Assembly: GCA_947494145.1 (NCBI GenBank)
Contig: CANLTZ010000009.1
Coordinates: 124,001-188,000, forward strand
DNA length: 64,000 nucleotides
Origin: an uncultured Jannaschia sp.
GTDB lineage: Bacteria > Pseudomonadota > Alphaproteobacteria > Rhodobacterales > Rhodobacteraceae
Direction: 5' to 3'
Positions 7,317-17,000 of this stretch are shown here, piece after piece. Both the position numbers and the translations under genes were made by a program. The notes beneath the pieces were generated by a model. The model was not told where the DNA came from, made no database searches, and worked only from the letters and a program-made list of their open reading frames with translations. Each line of letters starts with the position of its first letter. Positions within the stretch are counted from its first letter, which is position 1.

Positions 7317-7613
7317 TCAGACGCCTAACCACGTAATTCCTGCATATGCTGCGACCCCGACGGCCATTGTGGCGATGACTTGGTTCGTCGCGATGGCGGC
7401 GGCGAGCGCGACTGCCGCCGCGCCCCATGTGACTAAGGGCTGACCGGCGAGCGATGATGCGACCAAGCTGACGACGATCAGGCCCGGCAGGTCGTCAAGC
7501 ACCCAAGCATGTCGGGAAGCGCGGATGCGTCCGCCCGCCAGAAGGCCCGCCACCCGGACTCCGAACGCCGCCACGGCCAGAAGGCCAATCACCGCCCAGA
7601 ACGACGCACTCAT
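7317..7613 (-). CDS. azlD: AzlD-family branched-chain amino acid exporter, small subunit
   Basis: The 98-residue product has three to four hydrophobic helices and the AzlD pattern (LPGLIVVSLVASSLAG, IATNQVIATMAVGVAAYAG). AzlD works with AzlC as a two-component exporter of branched-chain amino acids in the inner membrane. Its ATG overlaps the azlC stop as ATGA, so the two are translated together. Longer upstream reading in the same frame is a shadow of azlC. Confidence 0.8.
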   Translation of the reverse strand: MSASFWAVIGLLAVAAFGVRVAGLLAGGRIRASRHAWVLDDLPGLIVVSLVASSLAGQPLVTWGAAAVALAAAIATNQVIATMAVGVAAYAGITWLGV

Positions 7614-8290
7614 GCCATGTCCACATGGATCCGCCGCAGCAGCGCCGAGGCGATCAGCCCGCACGCGGCACCCGCTACGATCCCGTACGCGCGGGGCAGC
7701 CCCAGCGACACCGCCGCAATCGTCGCGGCTGCGGCCATGACCCACGGCAAGACCTGGGGTCGCCCGCGCCAGAGGCCCCGCGCCATCGCGATGAAGGCCG
7801 CCGTGAAGGCGAAACCCAGGCCGAAGCGTTCGAGATCGGGGAGGACAGTGCCCATGATGGCCCCCGCCGTGGTGGAAGCGGTCCAGACCGAGATCATGAC
7901 GAAGCCCGATCCCAGCAAGAACGCGGCACCAATGTCCGGTGACTTTGCACGCTCGGCCATGGTCAGCGCCCAGTTCTCGTCGCCAGTGACATGGATAGCG
8001 AGGAGGCGCATCCGCAGGGATAGCCCTTCCAGCACCTCCGCCAGCGAGGCGACGATGCCGACATAGCGCAGGTTCAGCGCAGCACCCGCGAGGACCGCGC
8101 CGAAGACGGTTCCGGTGGACGCGAACTGCTCGACGGCGACGATCTGCGACGATCCGGCATGGATGGCGGCGCTCATCAGACCGACGCCCCACCAGGGGAA
8201 GCCGACCTGCGCCGCGAGGAGGCCGAAAGCGAAGCCGTAGACGGCCGCGCCGAACGCGAGGGGGAGGATGGCGAGGGCACCTTGCTTCAT
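7610..8290 (-). CDS. azlC: AzlC-family branched-chain amino acid exporter, large subunit
   Basis: The 226-residue polytopic protein carries the AzlC signature, seen as PLAFGAAVYGFAFGLLAAQVG, IHAGSSQIVAVEQ and ALNLRYVGIVASLAEVL near the N-terminus, followed by several further helices. The pair AzlCD exports leucine, isoleucine, valine or their analogues. It is divergent from an Lrp/AsnC regulator about 100 bases away, the classical arrangement for azl control. Translation starts at 8290 with no good alternative. Confidence 0.85.
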   Translation of the reverse strand: MKQGALAILPLAFGAAVYGFAFGLLAAQVGFPWWGVGLMSAAIHAGSSQIVAVEQFASTGTVFGAVLAGAALNLRYVGIVASLAEVLEGLSLRMRLLAIHVTGDENWALTMAERAKSPDIGAAFLLGSGFVMISVWTASTTAGAIMGTVLPDLERFGLGFAFTAAFIAMARGLWRGRPQVLPWVMAAAATIAAVSLGLPRAYGIVAGAACGLIASALLRRIHVDMA

Positions 8291-8391
8291 CGAGGCAACC
8301 TAGCCCGATATCGTGATGCGCTATATAGCCAAAGGCGGTGATCCGCGATGTAATCGCATCTTCGTGGATGCCACATAGGAAGATGACGATC

Positions 8392-8862
8392 ATGGACCAT
8401 TCGGACAGAACCCTTCTCGATCATCTCCAACGCGATGCGAAGCGGTCCATTGCGTTGCTCGCAGAGGCGACAGGTCTATCGACGGCATCCGTCCAAAGAC
8501 GGGTGCGGGCGCTGAAGCAGGCGGGCGTCATCCGGCGCGAGGTCGCGATCCTCGACCCCGCAACACTGGGGCTTGGTATAACGGCCATAGTCGCGGTGGA
8601 GTTGGAGCGGGATCGGCTGGACCAGATTGACGCCTTCAAGCGGAAGGCGCGCGAGGACGCCCAGGTCACGCATTTCTACTGCATCGCAGGCGAGGCTGAC
8701 TTCATCCTCGTCGTCATGGCGCGCGATATCTCGGACTATGAGGCGTTCACGCACCGCTTCTTCTTCGCTGACAAGAACGTCCGTAAGTTCCGGACCTCCA
8801 TCGTCGTGTCCACCGAAAAGGCTACCTCGGAGGTTCCGATCTTACCGGGCGCTGAGGGGTAG
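8392..8862 (+). CDS. Lrp/AsnC-family transcriptional regulator
   Basis: A 156-residue protein with an N-terminal winged helix (RTLLDHLQRDAKRSIALLAEATGLS, residues ~5-40) and a C-terminal ligand-binding RAM domain (LERDRLDQIDAFKRKA, CIAGEADFILVVMARD). Such proteins sense amino acids. The ATG at 8392 is preferred because an AGGA lies at 8377-8380 at a workable distance; the ATG at 8383 is too close and the upstream frame lacks support. The divergent azlCD operon is the obvious target, and the shared region 8291-8391 should hold the operators, though I see no clear palindrome. Confidence 0.85.
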   Translation: MDHSDRTLLDHLQRDAKRSIALLAEATGLSTASVQRRVRALKQAGVIRREVAILDPATLGLGITAIVAVELERDRLDQIDAFKRKAREDAQVTHFYCIAGEADFILVVMARDISDYEAFTHRFFFADKNVRKFRTSIVVSTEKATSEVPILPGAEG

Positions 8863-9075
8863 GAGCATTCCCGCGAACGTCCCACCGAGTATAGATGTTG
8901 GCAAGGAATTTATGTCCGGTGGGCGGACTGAGGTTCCATCCTTCCTAAATCGTTGAAGGTCTGCTTTTGCCAAACTTTCGGATGATCATAGCTCAATTCT
9001 TTCACACTGAATCGGGTCCGACGAGAAGCCGGAGGGTTTGCTCCAGTGAGTGGAAACTAAACACTTAGTGCAGCC

Positions 9076-9387
9076 TCATGTTTGAACATCCTCGATCCAT
9101 GTCTTGGCCGCCACCGCCCGGGGGAAGCCGAGTGGCCCGATGGACAGGAATGCGACCTGGTGCAGGGCCTCAGGCTCGATCCCTTCGGACAAGGCACGAC
9201 GCGCATGGGAATGGACGGCCCCTTCGGATGACGCACCGATCGACAATGCCAGCTTGACGAGGCGCTTCTCCCGGTCGCTGAGCGGGCCGGCCGCGGCCGT
9301 GGCCGCGCCAAGGGTGGAATAGGCCGACCAGATGTCGGGCTGCTGCTCGGCTAGATCTCCGGCGGCGCCAGGCATGGAACGGGTCAT
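9076..9387 (-). CDS. Carboxymuconolactone decarboxylase-like (AhpD fold) protein
   Basis: The 103-residue product matches the CMD/AhpD helical fold (LSDREKRLVKLALSIGASSEGAVHSHARRAL, given here as two adjoining helices). AhpD peroxidases need a CxxC at this place; here no cysteine is present, only the histidine (SHARRA), so a thiol peroxidase role is unlikely. It lies ten bases downstream of the narR-like regulator on the same strand and is probably co-transcribed with it. The function in nitrate respiration is unknown. Confidence 0.7.
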   Translation of the reverse strand: MTRSMPGAAGDLAEQQPDIWSAYSTLGAATAAAGPLSDREKRLVKLALSIGASSEGAVHSHARRALSEGIEPEALHQVAFLSIGPLGFPRAVAAKTWIEDVQT

Positions 9388-9397
9388 GATGTCCTCC

Positions 9398-10108
9398 TCA
9401 GGTGGTGTAGTCGTCGATCAACGCATCGGGTTTGGCGAAGCCTTCGAGATCGCGCTGGTCGTTAATGGTGATCGTTCCGCCGGAGACATCGACCCCATAG
9501 GGCTGCAGCGACTTGAAGGCCCGGCTCAGGTTCTCGGGCGTCATGCCGAGGCGAGAGGCCAAGCGTCGTTTATCCGTGGGCAGGTCGAACGTCGCTGACC
9601 CGTCCCTGGCGCGCTGCTGGCGCAGCAAATAGTTGGCCAAACGCTCCAGTGAAGTGCGCAGCTTTAGGTCTTTGGTGTTCTTGACGACTGACCGATAGCA
9701 TTGCGCAAGCTCCGAAACGATGGCCCTTGCGAAGGCGGAATCTGCCACGAAGGCCGCGCGCACATCTTGGCTGGGTAGTAGGACGACGCGACTCTTCTCC
9801 ATGGTGCGGGCCGACATGAGATAGGGGGCGTCGCGGATCGAGGCCGCCAAGATGAAGGTCGATGTGGGACGCACAGTGGCCATCACAGTCTCGCGCCGGT
9901 TCCATTCGCTAAACAACTCGACCGCGCCGTCGAGGACGACATGCAGGAAGTCGGACGGATCCCCTTCGGCGATCAACTGAATTTGCGGCGGGAAGGTTTG
10001 GACGTAAGCCGCGCGTACCAGGTCCGCGAAGGCGGCATCCGACATCTCGGCAAAGAGTCGCAGATCGCGGACGGCGGAATAGTCGGTTTGAGCCATGGCG
10101 ACACGCAT
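9398..10108 (-). CDS. narR: Crp/Fnr-family regulator without cluster cysteines (NarR-like)
   Basis: A 236-residue regulator with a cyclic-nucleotide-binding-like domain (residues ~20-135), a dimer helix and a C-terminal helix-turn-helix (DKRRLASRLGMTPENLSRAFK). The N-terminus lacks the cysteine group of FNR, so it cannot sense oxygen through an Fe-S cluster. In Paracoccus, NarR is such a protein, is divergent from narKGHJI and is needed for its expression in nitrate or nitrite; the position here is the same. The ATG at 10108 (AAGGG upstream) is preferred over 10096. The open frame runs further, to 10132, into an FNR-type box. Confidence 0.72.
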   Translation of the reverse strand: MRVAMAQTDYSAVRDLRLFAEMSDAAFADLVRAAYVQTFPPQIQLIAEGDPSDFLHVVLDGAVELFSEWNRRETVMATVRPTSTFILAASIRDAPYLMSARTMEKSRVVLLPSQDVRAAFVADSAFARAIVSELAQCYRSVVKNTKDLKLRTSLERLANYLLRQQRARDGSATFDLPTDKRRLASRLGMTPENLSRAFKSLQPYGVDVSGGTITINDQRDLEGFAKPDALIDDYTT

Positions 10109-10118
10109 GTACGCACCC

Positions 10119-10132
10119 TTGATAATTGTCAA
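10119..10132. promoter_or_regulatory. FNR/NNR-type box upstream of narR
   Basis: TTGATAATTGTCAA differs from the FNR consensus TTGAT-N4-ATCAA at one position. It lies 11 bases upstream of the narR start, where binding would probably repress or autoregulate. Confidence 0.6.
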
Positions 10133-10140
10133 CTGTTCAT

Positions 10141-10154
10141 TTGATAAATGTCAT
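10141..10154. promoter_or_regulatory. Weaker FNR/NNR-type box
   Basis: TTGATAAATGTCAT has a perfect left half and a degenerate right half. It lies nine bases beyond the first box and could be a second site for the same class of regulator. Confidence 0.4.
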
Positions 10155-10256
10155 GTATTGATCTACATATGCCGATCTGCCGCCTTGATATCTCCACCCT
10201 AGACCGACCGACATTATTTTTCCGCTGATTTGTTTCGCACGCCCAGCAGCCTCTAC

Positions 10257-10270
10257 ATGATCTAGATCAA
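10257..10270. promoter_or_regulatory. FNR/NNR-type box upstream of the nar operon
   Basis: ATGATCTAGATCAA matches the FNR consensus TTGAT-N4-ATCAA except for the first base. It lies about 90 bases before the uspA-like start, a suitable distance for an activator at -41.5 of the nar operon promoter. Confidence 0.65.
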
Positions 10271-10357
10271 ATTGTTCTGCCTCTTCCCTGCGAAAATCTG
10301 ATTGCGACATGCGGCCTCGGCCCGTGTTCCACACAAAAGATCGCACCGGAGGGACAG

Positions 10358-10855
10358 ATGGATGTGATGCTGGCATATGACCATTCGCGCAATGCGCGGA
10401 TCACGCTGGATGCGGTCAAGCGCATGTTCGGCGCGCTAAAGCCGGACGTGACCCTGATCTCCGTCGTCGAGGATATCGGCAGCGCGACCGCTGGCGCCGA
10501 CGACTTGTTTTCTGAGCAGTTCGCCGAACAGAAGGCCGGAGCAGAGGCTGCCGCTGCCGAGCTGATGGCGGAGGGCATCCCCGCGAAGGTGGTCATGGCG
10601 GAGGGCGACGCGCGCAAGATGATCCTGCGCGCCACCGAGGAGCGTCGACCCGATCTGTTAGTCTTAGCACGCCACAGCCATCAGCCCGACGATGGGCCTC
10701 TGGGCTTCATCACCAAACGCATCGATGCGCTGGTCGAGGAGTTCGACCACATGACCTTCGGTTCGGTCTCGGCCTTTCTGGCCCGCCGCGCCAAGTGTCC
10801 GCTCCTCATCGTTCCCACCCACGTCGCGCAGCCCGCACTGCACGCCGCCGAATAG
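10358..10855 (+). CDS. Universal stress protein (UspA family)
   Basis: A 165-residue cytosolic protein of the Usp fold, starting VMLAYDHSRNARITLDAV. It is the first gene of the nar transcript, preceded by GGAGG at 10350-10354. The usual C-terminal ATP-binding pattern G-2x-G-9x-G-S is only partly present (FGSVSAFLARRAKCPLLIV), so nucleotide binding is uncertain. Usp genes often accompany anaerobic respiration genes under FNR-type control. Nineteen bases separate it from narK1. Confidence 0.82.
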   Translation: MDVMLAYDHSRNARITLDAVKRMFGALKPDVTLISVVEDIGSATAGADDLFSEQFAEQKAGAEAAAAELMAEGIPAKVVMAEGDARKMILRATEERRPDLLVLARHSHQPDDGPLGFITKRIDALVEEFDHMTFGSVSAFLARRAKCPLLIVPTHVAQPALHAAE

Positions 10856-10873
10856 GCGCAGGGAGTCAATCGC

Positions 10874-12523
10874 ATGCAAGTCTCCGACCTTTTCCGGTTC
10901 CGCAACCGCGAGATCAAGGCGCTCCACCTCACCTGGATCGCGTTCTTCATTACCTTCTACGTCTGGTTCAACATGGCGCCGCTGGCGTCGTCGATGCTAG
11001 CCTCGGCCGACTGGCTGACGCGCGACGACATCCGTCTCTTTGCCATCGCAAACGTGGCCCTCACGATTCCTGCCCGCATTATCGTGGGCATGGCGCTCGA
11101 TCGTTTCGGGCCGCGCCGCGTCTTCTCCGTCCTCATGGTCGTAATGGCTTTGCCGACGCTAACCTTCGCGTTCGGCGATACAAAAATGCAGCTCTTCGTG
11201 TCGCGCCTCGTTCTGTCCTCGGTCGGTGCGGGCTTCGTGGTCGGTATCCACATGACAGCGCTATGGTTCAAGCCGCGCGACATCGGTTTCGCCGAAGGGT
11301 TCTATGCAGGCTGGGGCAATTTCGGCTCTGCCGCTGCGGCGCTCACCATTCCGACCATCGCGCTGTCGGTCTTCGGTGGCGATGATGGTTGGCGCTACGC
11401 CATTGCGATGTCGGGCGTCATTATGGCCGCCTATGGCGTCTTCTACTGGTTCGCCATCACCGATGGCCCCTCGGCGGACACGCATAAGAAGGCCCGGAAG
11501 GGCATGGCGCTTGAAGTGTCGACCTACAAGGACCTGGTGCTCCTCGTGATCTTCACGGTGCCTCTGATCGGAATCCTTTCGATCCTGGTCTACCGGGTGC
11601 AGTCGATGGGCTACATCGACGGGCTGACGGCCTCGGCCTGCTACGCAGCGATCGTCGTCGCGGTGATCTATCAAGTCTGGCAGGTGCTGCGGGTCAACCT
11701 TCCGATCCTGAGGGCTGGCGTGCCGGAGGACGACCGGTATCCGTTCTCGTCGGTGGCAGCACTCAACACGACGTACTTCTCCAACTTCGGAGCGGAGTTG
11801 GCCGTGGTCTCGATGCTGCCAATGTTCTTCCAAGAGACCTGGGGCCTCAACCCCGTCACCGCGGGCATCATCGCAGCGTCCTTCGCCTTCATCAATCTGG
11901 TGGCGCGTCCGATGGGCGGGTTGGTGTCCGACCGGATGGGCAACCGCCGCTTCGTGATGCTGTCCTACATGATGGGCATCGCCATTGGCTTCGCGCTGAT
12001 GGGCCTTCTGGACAGCGCCTGGCCGTTGGCCGTGGCTATCGCGATCACCATCGCCTGCTCGTTCTTCGTGCAGGGCGCAGAAGGCGCGACCTTCGGCATC
12101 ATCCCGTCGATCAAGCGCCGTGTGACCGGGCAGATCGCGGGAATGGCGGGGGCTTACGGCAATGTCGGCGCGGTCTTCTACCTGTTCGTGTTCATGTTCG
12201 TCGAGCCATCGACCTTCTTCATGATCATCGCCGCCGGGGCGCTGGTGTCGTGGGTGGTTTGCTTTCTTTGGCTCAAGGAGCCCGAAGGCGGTTTCGGCGA
12301 AGAATACGTGCTGTCTTCAGTCGATGAGGCCATCGCCGCCGAGGCTGTCGCCCGGCGCAAGGCCGAGGCCGAGCTGGCTGTTCTGTTCGCAGGTTCGGGC
12401 AAGGTGGCCCTGGCCGAACGCGGCGACAGTCTGACGCTTACCGCCCGCTTCCGCGACATTGGCGAGCTGCGCACAGCGCTCGACCGGATGGCCCCGGGCA
12501 AGCCCGGACAACCCGCCGAATGA
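10874..12523 (+). CDS. narK1: NarK1-type nitrate transporter (MFS)
   Basis: A 549-residue protein with about twelve membrane helices, belonging to the nitrate/nitrite porter family. The motif GFAEGFYAGWGNFGSAAAA in helix 4-5 is the nitrate signature of the NarK1 group, thought to import nitrate with protons to start respiration. The last ~70 residues after the final helix form a charged, soluble tail (EAVARRKAEAELAVLFAG). In Paracoccus NarK1 and NarK2 are fused into one 24-helix protein; here they are separate genes 67 bases apart. Confidence 0.85.
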   Translation: MQVSDLFRFRNREIKALHLTWIAFFITFYVWFNMAPLASSMLASADWLTRDDIRLFAIANVALTIPARIIVGMALDRFGPRRVFSVLMVVMALPTLTFAFGDTKMQLFVSRLVLSSVGAGFVVGIHMTALWFKPRDIGFAEGFYAGWGNFGSAAAALTIPTIALSVFGGDDGWRYAIAMSGVIMAAYGVFYWFAITDGPSADTHKKARKGMALEVSTYKDLVLLVIFTVPLIGILSILVYRVQSMGYIDGLTASACYAAIVVAVIYQVWQVLRVNLPILRAGVPEDDRYPFSSVAALNTTYFSNFGAELAVVSMLPMFFQETWGLNPVTAGIIAASFAFINLVARPMGGLVSDRMGNRRFVMLSYMMGIAIGFALMGLLDSAWPLAVAIAITIACSFFVQGAEGATFGIIPSIKRRVTGQIAGMAGAYGNVGAVFYLFVFMFVEPSTFFMIIAAGALVSWVVCFLWLKEPEGGFGEEYVLSSVDEAIAAEAVARRKAEAELAVLFAGSGKVALAERGDSLTLTARFRDIGELRTALDRMAPGKPGQPAE

Positions 12524-12590
12524 ACCGACCGGGCGGCCCCGCGACGGGCCGTCTCACTCCAAATTCACGCCACACCGGGAGGACATACCC

Positions 12591-13988
12591 ATGGCGATCA
12601 CAGAAACCCAAAACGGCCCCCGCAGCCACGTCCTGACGGACTGGCGTCCCGAGGACGAGCAGTTCTGGGAGACAACGGGCCGCCGCATCGCCACGCGCAA
12701 CCTATGGATCTCGATCCCCAACCTACTGATGGCCTTCTCGGTTTGGATGGTCTGGTCCGTCGTGGTGGCGAAGATGCCAGCGATTGGCTTCGACTTCTCG
12801 GTGGCGCAGCGTTTCTGGTTGGCCGCCTTGCCCGGCCTGTCGGGCGCGACGCTGCGCATTTTCTATAGTTTCATGGTCCCTATCTTCGGGGGCCGGAAAT
12901 GGACGGCACTGTCCACCGCCTCACTGCTGCTGCCAGCGCTCGGCATCGGCTTCGCCATCCAGAACCCTGAGACCTCCTACATCACGTTCCTGGTGCTGGC
13001 GCTGCTTTGTGGGTTCGGCGGCGGCAACTTCGCCTCTTCGATGGCCAACATCGCATACTTCTACCCCAAGAAGGTCAAGGGCCAGGCGCTCGCCATGAAT
13101 GCAGGCCTCGGCAATCTCGGTGTCTCGGTGATGCAGTTCCTCGTGCCCGTCGTCATCACCATGGGCGTCTTCGGCGCCGTCGGCGGCGCTCCACAGGAGC
13201 TGTCGGACGGATCGGTCCTGTTCTTGCAGAACGCCGGTTTCATCTGGGTGCCCTTCCTGATTGTCGGTACCATCGCCGCCTGGTTCGGTATGGACGACAT
13301 TGCCGACGCCAAGGCCTCGCTGGGCGATCAGCTTTCGATCCTCAAGCGCAAGCAGAACTGGATCATGTGCGTCCTCTATACCGGGACCTTCGGCTCATTC
13401 ATCGGCTATGCGGCGGGCTTCCCGCTTCTGATGAAGCTGCAGTTTCCAGATGTGAACGTGCTGACCTATGCGTTCCTTGGGCCGCTGGTCGGCGCACTCA
13501 GCCGGGCTGGCACGGGCTGGATCTCGGATCGTTTCGGCGGCGGGCGGGTCACGTTCTGGACCTTCCTGGGAATGATCGTCGCCGTCTTCGCGGTGCTGCA
13601 GTTCCTGCCATCCGAGGCGAACCCCGCCGGCAATTTCTGGGGCTTCTTCGCAGCCTTCATGGCGCTGTTCTTCCTGACCGGCGTGGGCAACGCATCGACC
13701 TTCCAGATGATCCCCTCGATCATGAAGCAGGAAATTCCGCGCCTTATGCCGACGCTGGAGGCCGAACTGATGCAGCGCACGATCGAGCGTGAATCGGCGG
13801 CGATCATCGCATTCACCTCGGCCATCGCCGCCTACGGGGCTTTCTTCATCCCCAAGAGCTACGGCACCTCGATCGCCCTGACGGGCGCCCCCAACGGCGC
13901 TCTCTGGGCCTTTCTCGGCTTCTACGCCGTCTGCGCCGTCATCACCTGGGCCGTCTACAGCCGCAAAGGCGCGACCGTCCCCTGCTGA
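12591..13988 (+). CDS. narK2: NarK2-type nitrate/nitrite transporter (MFS)
   Basis: The 465-residue, twelve-helix protein resembles E. coli NarK from its first residues (LTDWRPEDEQFWETTGRRIA) and through SFMVPIFGGRKWTALSTASL. The nitrate signature GGGNFASSMANIAYFYPKK is present. It probably exchanges nitrate for nitrite once respiration runs. The start at 12591 follows GGGAGGACATACCC; the longer upstream frame is a shadow. It is followed by narG after a 60-base gap. Confidence 0.88.
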   Translation: MAITETQNGPRSHVLTDWRPEDEQFWETTGRRIATRNLWISIPNLLMAFSVWMVWSVVVAKMPAIGFDFSVAQRFWLAALPGLSGATLRIFYSFMVPIFGGRKWTALSTASLLLPALGIGFAIQNPETSYITFLVLALLCGFGGGNFASSMANIAYFYPKKVKGQALAMNAGLGNLGVSVMQFLVPVVITMGVFGAVGGAPQELSDGSVLFLQNAGFIWVPFLIVGTIAAWFGMDDIADAKASLGDQLSILKRKQNWIMCVLYTGTFGSFIGYAAGFPLLMKLQFPDVNVLTYAFLGPLVGALSRAGTGWISDRFGGGRVTFWTFLGMIVAVFAVLQFLPSEANPAGNFWGFFAAFMALFFLTGVGNASTFQMIPSIMKQEIPRLMPTLEAELMQRTIERESAAIIAFTSAIAAYGAFFIPKSYGTSIALTGAPNGALWAFLGFYAVCAVITWAVYSRKGATVPC

Positions 13989-14048
13989 CGGACCGCCATT
14001 CCCGCACCGGACCGTCCGGTGCGGGGCCAGCCAGATCGGAGAACGACC

Positions 14049-17000
14049 ATGAGCCACCTGCTCGACAGACTGAACTTCCTCCAATCCTCCAAGCTCGAAG
14101 AGTTCTCGAACGGGCACGGACAGGTTACGCGCGAAAGTCGTGACTGGGAGGAGACCTACCGGACCCGCTGGCGCCACGACAAAGTTGTGCGCTCGACCCA
14201 CGGAGTGAATTGTACCGGATCATGTTCTTGGAAGATTTACGTCAAGTCCGGCATCGTCACCTGGGAGACGCAGCAGACCGACTACCCGCGTACGCGCCCC
14301 GATCTTCCCAACCACGAGCCCCGCGGCTGCGCACGCGGCGCCTCCTACAGTTGGTATCTCTACTCGGCCAACCGGGTGAAGAACCCACTGGTTCGCGGAT
14401 CGCTGATGAAAATCTGGCGCGAGATGCGCAAGACGAAGTCCCCGGTCGAAGCCTGGCGCGCGATCCAGACCGATCCAGTCCTACGCGCATCCTATACCGC
14501 CAAGCGCGGCACCGGCGGCCTTGTGCGCGCCACCTGGGACGAGGCCACTGAGATCACCGCCGCCGCAAACGCCTACACGGCTGCCACGTATGGCCCCGAC
14601 CGTATCTTCGGCTTCTCACCGATCCCCGCGATGTCCATGGTCAGCTACGCGGCAGGCTCGCGCTACCTGAGCTTGATGGGCGGCGTATGCATGTCGTTCT
14701 ACGACTGGTACTGCGACCTTCCCCCGGCATCGCCGATGACTTGGGGCGAACAGACCGACGTGCCCGAAAGCGCCGACTGGTACAACAGCTCCTACCTGCT
14801 GCTCTGGGGCTCGAACGTGCCGCAGACGCGCACGCCAGACGCGCATTTCTACACCGAGGTCCGCTACAAGGGCACGAAGTCTGCCGTCATCTGCCCCGAT
14901 TACTCCGAAGCGTCCAAGTTCGGCGACGTCTGGCTGAACGTGAAGCAGGGCACCGACGCGGCGCTGGCCATGGCCTTCGGCCACGTCATCCTACGCGAGT
15001 TCCATGTCGACCGGCAGGCTGCGTACTTCGAGGAATACTGCCGCAAGTATTCCGACATGCCGATGCTTGTGCGTCTGGATGAAAAGGACGGCAAGTTGGT
15101 TCCCGGTCGCTTCCTGCGCGCCGATGACCTGGATGGCAAGCTGGGCGAGCAGAACAATCCCGAATGGAAAACCATTGCCTATGACGAGACGTCGGGCGGC
15201 CTTGTGGCGCCCAACGGCTCCGTCGGCTACCGCTGGAACCAAAAAGGCCAGTGGAATCTGGAAGAAAAGGCCGGCAATGCCGAGACCGCCTTGCGTATGT
15301 CGCTGCTGCTCGACGAGCATCACGATGCTGTCCGCGGCGTCGACTTCCCGTATTTCGGCGGCGCTGCGACCGAGGCCTTCACCACCGGCGACACCCGTCC
15401 TGACGTCCTGACCAAGAACGTCCCCGTCAAGCGCGTCCAGACCGCCGAAGGCGAAATCCTCGTGGCAACCGTGTTCGACCTCTTCTGTGCCAACTACGGC
15501 GTCGACCGCGGCTTGGGTGGCGACTGGGTGGCCACCAACTACTACGAAGACGTGCCCGGTACCCCCGCTTGGGCCGAGAAGATCACCGGCGTCTCCGCCG
15601 ACAAGATCGTCCATGTCGCCCGCGAATTCGCCTCCACCGCCGAGAAGACGAACGGCAAGTCGATGATCATCATCGGGGCCGCGATGAACCACTGGTATCA
15701 TATGGACATGAACTACCGCGGCGTCATCAACATGCTGGTGATGTGTGGCTGCGTGGGCCAATCCGGTGGTGGCTGGGCGCATTACGTAGGCCAGGAGAAG
15801 CTGCGTCCCCAAACCGGCTGGCAGCCCTTGGCTTTCGCGCTCGACTGGGGCCGCCCGCCCCGGCACATGAACTCCACCTCCGCCTGGTACGCCCATACCG
15901 ACCAGTGGCGCTACGAGACGCTGGGCGCGGATGAGATCCTGTCGCCCACCGCGCCGGAGGGCGACTGGGACGCGAGCATGATCGACTACAACATTCGCGC
16001 CGAGCGGATGGGGTGGCTGCCTTCAGCCCCGCAACTCAAGACCAATCCGCTGCAGGTGGCGCGGCAGGCGAAGGAGGCCGGGATGGAGATCCCCGCCTAT
16101 GTGGCCCAGCAGCTGAAATCGGGCGAGTTGGAGATGTCCTGCGAAGATCCGGACGCGCCGGAAAACTGGCCGCGCAACCTCTTCGTTTGGCGCTCCAACC
16201 TGCTCGGCTCGTCGGGCAAGGGCCACGAGTACTTCCTCAAGCACCTTCTTGGCACCCAGCACGGTGTCCTAGGCAAAGACCTGGGCGAGGAAGGGCGCGC
16301 GCTTCCCAAGGAGGCGAAGTGGCACGATCAAGCACCGGAAGGGAAACTCGACCTGCTGGTCACCATCGACTTCCGCATGTCCACCACGGCGGTCTATGCC
16401 GACATCGTCCTGCCGACGGCCTCCTGGTACGAGAAGGACGACATGAACACGTCGGACATGCATCCGTTCATCCATCCGCTGCAGGCGGCGGTGGACCCGG
16501 CGTATGAGTCCAAGTCCGACTTCGAGATCTTCAAGGCCATCGCCAAGAAGGTGCAGGAGGTCGCGCCCGAGGTATTGGGCAAGGAGACCGACATCGTCGC
16601 GCTCCCAATCCTGCACGACACGCCAGGCGAGATCGCGCAGGACCAAGTGCTCGACTGGAAGAAGGGCGAATGCGACCTGATCCCCGGCAAGACGGCGCCC
16701 AGTTATGTACCGGTCGAGCGGGACTACGGAGCGATCTACGACCGCTTCACGGCGCTCGGTCCGCTTCTCGACAAGCTCGGCAACGGCGGCAAGGGAATCA
16801 ACTGGAACACTGATGAGGAGATCGAAAACCTCGCCGCGCTAAACGGCGTGCAGCAGGACGGCGCCGCCAAAGGACGCCCCAAGATCGAGACCGCCATCGA
16901 CGCCTGCGAGGTCATCCTGATGCTCGCGCCGGAAACCAACGGCAACGTCGCCGTGAAGGCCTGGGAAGCCCTTGAGCAGGTCACGGGCCGCGAGCATGCG

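Noticed and set aside
10108-10132. Longer start (MTIIKGAY) for the narR-like gene
   Set aside because: The extra codons are exactly an FNR-type box. The ATG at 10108 has a better ribosome site.
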